Shown here: positions 55,132 to 59,312 of the stretch, piece after piece | Layout of the letters: each line of letters begins with the position of its first letter | Position numbering within the stretch: the first letter of the stretch is position 1 | Assembly: GCA_905182025.1 (NCBI GenBank) | Contig: CAJJAA010000042.1 | Location: 1 to 59,312 of the forward strand | Direction: 5' to 3' | Length of the DNA: 59,312 nt | Source: an uncultured OM182 clade bacterium | GTDB lineage: Bacteria > Pseudomonadota > Gammaproteobacteria > Pseudomonadales > Azotimanducaceae | Position numbers and translations under genes: made by a program | Notes under the pieces: generated by a model | Told to the model about the DNA's origin: nothing | The model's database searches: none | What the model saw: the letters and a program-made list of their open reading frames with translations, nothing else

Positions 55132-55423
55132 CAGTCGTCTTCCTCGTAGGCGTCATTTTGTTTGCTTTGAAATTGAGCTTAGCCCTGATACTCGGGCAAT
55201 AACATTATTCAGTGTCGGCTCGCTATATCAGTATCACAAAAGTATGAATGAAAAGCTGCTAACTAAGCGGGAATGGGCAAACATTATAGGATAAGCATTC
55301 AGGGATAAGAACTTTTGCAAGCGCTATGGCAAAAGCTATGACAACAGCTGTGGTCACGCTATCGAACGGGGATTAAAGAACAGAGTGCGACGGGCGGCAT
55401 TTAGCATGTTCGATTAAGCATTT
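55132..55423. other. Intergenic region between small secreted protein and tRNA-Cys
   Basis: No gene seen. A weak dyad TTTTGC...GCAAAA near 55313-55335 is the only structure noticed; it does not look like a terminator for the tRNA. Confidence 0.35.
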
Positions 55424-55498
55424 TGGAGGCTGGGATCGGATTCGAACCGACATGGTACAGATTTGCAATCTGCTGCATAGCCTTTCTGCCACCCAGCC
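55424..55498 (-). tRNA. tRNA-Cys (GCA)
   Basis: 75 nt on the minus strand. Acceptor GGCTGGG pairs with CCCAGCC, discriminator T, and CCA is encoded. The anticodon loop TTGCAAA (55468-55462) holds anticodon GCA at 55466-55464. T arm contains GTTCGAATC. A cysS gene is elsewhere in the window. It is not tRNA-Sec: the anticodon and length are normal for Cys. Confidence 0.96.
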
Positions 55499-56151
55499 CT
55501 CTCATCAAAACGCTCTCTTTGAGTCGGACCTCAGCAAAGACAATTAGTCATTGAAGACGAAACCCACTCGGCAATCAGATGCTAACCGACCTGATCAAGA
55601 AAGATCGCAGTCTACCGAAAAATGGCCTCAAAGCCAATTATATGAAGGGTTGAATCGTCAAAGTAACAGTAAAAGCAAAAACGCCATCGCCCCATGCCGG
55701 CGCTATTGCGTTACTGCTGTTGTATTACTCGCGAAAAGGTCATGACAGTACGGGAATGACGAAATAACAAGTCAAAGCAGCGAGTGCGACCAGCGTGAGA
55801 ATGTCGTGCAGATGTTTTCTTAATTCCATGCGCGCATCGTATGAGTTTGACGATGAACTTGGAAATATTGAATCTAGCTATACTTATAACAGCAGGCTTT
55901 AAAAAGGATTGAAGGTGAAGGTTTGTTGTAAGAACACAAACTGACTCGCATTGGTATTAGGATTGAGTTTCGGGGACGGGGTAGACCGGGAAAAGTAAAG
56001 AAATAAACTTTAAAACTCAGAGATATAGCTAAATAGATCTGTCCCCTTTTTATACCAACGCGCCCACTCGTAGAGTGAACCAATGAAACACCGAGTCTCA
56101 GATGCCTAAGCTAAGGACCTCTAGAATCCTAGCTGTGTAGATAAATGTAAA
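55499..56151. other. Intergenic region with transposase remnant
   Basis: Apart from the remnant at 55895-56056 no gene is convincing. A 64-codon frame at 55551-55745 (TTG start, Ser/Asn/Lys-rich) has no features and is probably chance. Base composition does not obviously differ from the flanks. Confidence 0.4.
55895..56056 (-). pseudogene. Decayed fragment of a RAYT/IS200-like transposase region
   Basis: On the minus strand AAAAGGGGACAGATCTATTT (56051-56032) matches, from memory, a leader motif commonly found just before REP-associated Y1 transposase genes. About 45 bp further, translation gives GLPRPRNSI, similar to the MPRPRKSQ start of that transposase, and in the next frame YQCESVCV, comparable with YHCVSRCVRR. 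Both are broken by shifts and stops. Only the 5' end appears to survive. The match is by memory of the family and short. Confidence 0.4.
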
Positions 56152-57336
56152 ATGCTCTCAATTATATTAAAATTATTCGGATTTTTGTCTTCCAGATACT
56201 TCAGACTACAATTCTCTGGCCATTTCATTGTCGTCGCATTAATAAAAGGAACTATCTTGCCAACGTCTCGATTTTCTTTCCCGCTATTCGTTATCCGGGA
56301 TATCTTTATAGCTGTATCAATTTTTGCTTTATCAGCCAGCCTGCTTGCTTCCAGCACTGATGAAATGCCGGTCGGAGATACTGCAACAGAAGGCCTAAAT
56401 ACAAAGCGCGTGACAATTTTATCGTACAACATTCAGCAGTTAGGGTATCCGAATTGGGCGGGTAATCACTTCGAAAAAGAACGCCTCGAATTGATTCCTC
56501 AGACTCTGCTGGCCTTAGAAAAGCGTCCGAGCGTACTGATATTTCAAGAGGCTTTCACCACGCACGCTTTTGACTTTTTAGTCAGCGAGTTATCTGAGCA
56601 TTATCCCCACCACACGTTAGTAGCAGCAGAGAATTGCGAAGACCCAGCCTGGACTAGCGTCTCAGCTAACTGTGAGATGGATACGGTGAAAAGTAACAGT
56701 GGTGTCCTGATATTCAGCCAGTGGCCTATTGAAGAACAACACGCCTATGTTTACGACGCGGTACGCATCAGCAAGTCGTTTGATTTTATGGCTCAAAAAG
56801 GCGTTGTTTATGCAAAGATTCGAGTTGGCACAGAACAACCATCGCACATACATGTGTTTGGTACGCACCTGCAGGCCACAGCTAAAGATCATGACATCCG
56901 CATGCTGCAAGTTAGCGAAATGAGAGAATTTATCAATGGCTTTGGCATACCGGCAGAAGAGCCGGTGATACTCGGCGGCGACTTCAATGTCAGTTCAATC
57001 CAGCAATCAAGGCTTGATGACTTACTAGCAGGTGCTAACGTCGCGCTCAGGTTTGAAACGCAAGGCGTGGGTTCTAGTTCGGACGCCACCAATGGTTATC
57101 GTCAACTTCTTTCTGGATCTGAAGCCAAGCCACGACCTGAAAAAACACTGGATTATGTATTTTACCGCACGGATCACCTTCGCCCAGTGAGTCAACCCGA
57201 ACTGCGAGTGATTAACCTTAAATCTAAGGCTGCCTGGACTGGGGCGAGATTATTTAACCCCGATGTCGAGCTATTTGATTTATCAGATCACTACCCGGTT
57301 GCTATGGATTTTGTGTTCCCGGATCAGTCGATATGA
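56152..57336 (+). CDS. Sphingomyelinase C-like phosphodiesterase (EEP family)
   Basis: 394 residues. After a long hydrophobic N-terminus (an export signal at about 46-66; the true start may be downstream of ATG 56152), the EEP fold reads: LSYNIQQLG (N93), FQEAF (metal Glu 133), NSGVLIFSQWPI, KGVVYAKI, FGTHLQA (H239), LGGDFNV (D277, N279), and SDHYPVAM (D379, H380). These blocks, notably GTHLQA, NSGV(A/L)I.S.WPI and KG.VY.KI, match bacterial sphingomyelinases rather than DNA repair nucleases such as xthA. Hydrolyses sphingomyelin to ceramide and phosphocholine, outside the cytoplasm. The 3' end overlaps the convergent ceramidase gene by 13 bp; the two activities are consecutive. Confidence 0.85.
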   Translation: MLSIILKLFGFLSSRYFRLQFSGHFIVVALIKGTILPTSRFSFPLFVIRDIFIAVSIFALSASLLASSTDEMPVGDTATEGLNTKRVTILSYNIQQLGYPNWAGNHFEKERLELIPQTLLALEKRPSVLIFQEAFTTHAFDFLVSELSEHYPHHTLVAAENCEDPAWTSVSANCEMDTVKSNSGVLIFSQWPIEEQHAYVYDAVRISKSFDFMAQKGVVYAKIRVGTEQPSHIHVFGTHLQATAKDHDIRMLQVSEMREFINGFGIPAEEPVILGGDFNVSSIQQSRLDDLLAGANVALRFETQGVGSSSDATNGYRQLLSGSEAKPRPEKTLDYVFYRTDHLRPVSQPELRVINLKSKAAWTGARLFNPDVELFDLSDHYPVAMDFVFPDQSI

Positions 57337-59312
57337 AAAATAGTCGATGTCTCATTGATATTTTCTACACCACCACCTGGCCTCGCAAAGTTTCCTTTGT
57401 GTCTGATTCTATATTGTCCTGACGGGCTGTCTTTGGCGCTTTGCCAAGATAGTTTGGCAATCAATCCTTCGGATTCATCGTCTTGACCCCAGCGAATTTT
57501 TGTCGACCAATCGTAGTCATTACCAATCTCTATCCATGATGTGCCCTGCAACATCTCAACACCCATAAAGATCTGTTCACGATCGTAAGTGGCCGTTGGA
57601 TTTCCAGAGTAAAAACTGGCGGTGATGACGTCGCCCTTCTCATACTTTTTCTTTTCAAGGGGAATTGCGATTTCCTGAGGGGAGTGTTTTGCCGATATAC
57701 CAGCCTTACCCTCCTCGCTAGCCTCATACAGTTGCTGCGTCGGTGATTTACCGCGCCAATCGTCATAGGCCAGAGTGCTAATGATCTCCGATTTATTTTT
57801 TAAAGCGGTGGCCAGTTCTGCCGCCACTTGTTGGTAGGCCGGCAAGGTCCAACGGCCATGCAACGTGTGGCCTGCTTCATATTGTTGGAGAAGATATTCT
57901 TCTGGCGTCGTCACATAGCCGGCATAGCCGTTTGAATATCCAGCCAGCACAACATGCGTGGCCCAATCACCGAGGTGAGCCTGTACTGTTTCTCTGAGTC
58001 TGCGCCCTGCCATCGTGGTGATTTCTGTTGGAAGTGCGAGGATGGCGACCTGCCCTATTCTTGCAATGGTGATCGAACGTATTTGCGATTGCTGCGGCGT
58101 ATCACCGGCGCCGGTTACAAACAATATTGCCTTGGGTGATTGGCATTGCCTAACGGATTCTGTCCACTTCGGCACATCAAGCAAAAATCCAATTAAAAAA
58201 TCCAGAAAAATACTTTGCTCGGTCATGCCTTCTCTAAACAGAAAATGTCCACCACCATCTTCAGTGGACCCACCGGCAAAGGAATACCCGTAGGCTGAAG
58301 GACAGGTGCGTTGTACGCCATCGCCTGTGAACTCATCCTTCACTTCATATTGTGACATATCGATATAGATCTGGCGGCTATCAAGTTCTCCCTTCAGCAT
58401 CTCAGATGCATTTTCAAAGAGCGCCAGTGCTACGTCAACTTGTCGCTGGCCGATTATTTTCGTGCTATCGAAATCATCTTTACCGGGCCCCGTATTGTCC
58501 AGGTTTAGGTTAGGCGTCACGTCACCCGCATTAGTCTGCGCAAACGCAGCAACAAATTCACTATCGTTTTGGTACGTGACACCCTTTTTCCTCTCGATAT
58601 TCAGAGAGGCGTATCCCTTGTGATCCCCAGATATGAGTCGATTAAAAAACGTCATCGACGTCGGATGAACAGCCAGCCAATTGATCATGCCAATATCCCC
58701 CGAGTCATCGACGAATTTCAGCAGGGTCATATCTTTGTCAATAGTGTCGGCATAGCCATCGCGCTCTGACGCTGGATTCTGCTCGTAAGCAATCAACGAA
58801 CGGTTGATGCCTGCATTTTCTACCCGGCCTTTGTTGACGTAGATGTTACCCGGCTGAAGGTCCTCGTGGGCTTTGATGACGGCCTGTACAATACCTTCGA
58901 CGATGTTGTCGAAATGTTCAGGGTAGAAACCACCATCAAGACCATTTTTAGAGCGAGAGTGCCAATAGCCACTCGGGGTCGAGTGCGTGTGGGTCGCGCT
59001 TAAGATGACATTGTCGAGACTATAGGTTTCGCCAAATTGTTGTTGCAGACGATCCAAAACCTCTAATGTAATGTGATGTTCAATGCTTCCGATATCGACG
59101 CTAACAAAAACGATACGTTTGCCCTGATCACTATCTGCAATAATAAAGGCGCGTGCACTCTGACGAATGTGAAGCCCTTCTGAAATTTGATCTTGCCTAC
59201 CAAAGCCCCAGAGTTGAATGCCAAATGCGGGACCTGTGACGTCCGCGATACCGCGTCCGATGACAAACTCATAGGGCTCTTCGCCATTGGCATTGAAGGA
59301 GGTAATTAGTGT
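57324..59312 (-). CDS. Neutral/alkaline ceramidase, 5' end cut by window
   Basis: 662 residues are in the window; the frame runs open to 59312, so the signal peptide and first residues are missing. Seen in order: FVIGRGIADVTGPAFGIQLWGFGRQDQ, NVILSATHTHSTPSGYWH (zinc histidines), SGDHKGYAS, FAQTNAGDVTPNLNL, PTEITTMAGRRLR, SNGYAGYVTTPEEYLLQQYEAGHTLHG. This is unmistakably the neutral ceramidase family, which splits ceramide to sphingosine and fatty acid with zinc. The family nucleophile is Ser in the NxGD(V/L)SPN motif; here it is Thr (codon at 58515-58517). The C-terminal domain from about 520 is the usual immunoglobulin-like fold. Extracellular or periplasmic. Confidence 0.93.
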   Translation of the reverse strand, partial: TLITSFNANGEEPYEFVIGRGIADVTGPAFGIQLWGFGRQDQISEGLHIRQSARAFIIADSDQGKRIVFVSVDIGSIEHHITLEVLDRLQQQFGETYSLDNVILSATHTHSTPSGYWHSRSKNGLDGGFYPEHFDNIVEGIVQAVIKAHEDLQPGNIYVNKGRVENAGINRSLIAYEQNPASERDGYADTIDKDMTLLKFVDDSGDIGMINWLAVHPTSMTFFNRLISGDHKGYASLNIERKKGVTYQNDSEFVAAFAQTNAGDVTPNLNLDNTGPGKDDFDSTKIIGQRQVDVALALFENASEMLKGELDSRQIYIDMSQYEVKDEFTGDGVQRTCPSAYGYSFAGGSTEDGGGHFLFREGMTEQSIFLDFLIGFLLDVPKWTESVRQCQSPKAILFVTGAGDTPQQSQIRSITIARIGQVAILALPTEITTMAGRRLRETVQAHLGDWATHVVLAGYSNGYAGYVTTPEEYLLQQYEAGHTLHGRWTLPAYQQVAAELATALKNKSEIISTLAYDDWRGKSPTQQLYEASEEGKAGISAKHSPQEIAIPLEKKKYEKGDVITASFYSGNPTATYDREQIFMGVEMLQGTSWIEIGNDYDWSTKIRWGQDDESEGLIAKLSWQSAKDSPSGQYRIRHKGNFARPGGGVENINETSTIFHID

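Noticed and set aside
55424..55498. tRNA-Sec (selC)
   Set aside because: The anticodon is GCA, the arm lengths are normal and the acceptor is 7 bp; this is tRNA-Cys. No tRNA-Sec-like element was noticed elsewhere in the window.
1..59312. CRISPR arrays, prophage or intact insertion sequences
   Set aside because: No regularly spaced repeats, phage structural genes, integrases or complete transposases were seen.

Overview
The window looks like chromosomal DNA of a heterotrophic, probably marine, gammaproteobacterium of moderate GC. That is an inference from housekeeping genes with a gammaproteobacterial look (hemF, cysS, ribE, xthA, dinB, pyk, ltaE, pyrF, selU) mixed with acyl-CoA dehydrogenases, flavin-dependent (LLM) oxidoreductases, NupC nucleoside transporters, an alanine:Na+ symporter and a penicillin acylase. 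No prophage, CRISPR array or intact insertion sequence was seen. Both end genes are cut by the window: the symporter at 1 lacks its 3' end, the ceramidase at 59312 lacks its 5' end.

Layout. 1-3.6 kb (minus): a secreted thioredoxin-like protein with an in-frame UGA, an M20 peptidase and an alanine symporter, probably one operon. 3.7-5.9 kb (plus): two GNAT acetyltransferases flanking an SDR. 6-11.5 kb (minus): a divergent MraY-like transferase, a methyltransferase, an LLM oxidoreductase, and a transaminase/omega-amidase pair. 11.7-21.8 kb: lipoprotein dipeptidase, hemF, then a lipid/acid-catabolism block (DUF6986 aldolase-like protein, three acyl-CoA dehydrogenases, a second LLM enzyme, a TetR regulator). 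21.9-28.6 kb: Na+/H+ antiporter with a cyclic-nucleotide-type sensor domain, a repeat-bearing hypothetical protein, selU, penicillin acylase. 28.9-43 kb: SYLF protein, NupC, a 2OG oxygenase, zinc-ribbon protein, xthA, YceI, VanZ, pyrF, PilZ, cysS, ribE, ltaE, second NupC and a PfkB kinase. 43-54.7 kb: mixed housekeeping and transport genes. 54.8-59.3 kb: a small secreted protein, tRNA-Cys, a decayed transposase remnant, and a sphingomyelinase/ceramidase pair.

The most interesting signal is at 2921-3568. Two open frames are separated by one TGA that falls exactly where the first cysteine of a thioredoxin CxxC should be (W-TGA-G-Y-C). Directly after it is a perfect 7-bp stem with a 5-nt loop containing GU, in the position of a bacterial SECIS element. 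The same window encodes SelU, so the organism very likely uses selenium. I read this as a periplasmic selenocysteine-containing thioredoxin/peroxiredoxin-like protein.

Other points: a neutral sphingomyelinase homologue and a neutral ceramidase converge tail to tail and could act in sequence on host or algal sphingolipids, with the ceramidase carrying Thr where the family nucleophile is Ser. A near-consensus sigma-54 promoter precedes a PilZ gene. Three genes (a SYLF protein, pyrF, a PAS/HisKA/receiver protein) each carry an apparent one-base insertion at a T, which may be assembly error or real decay.
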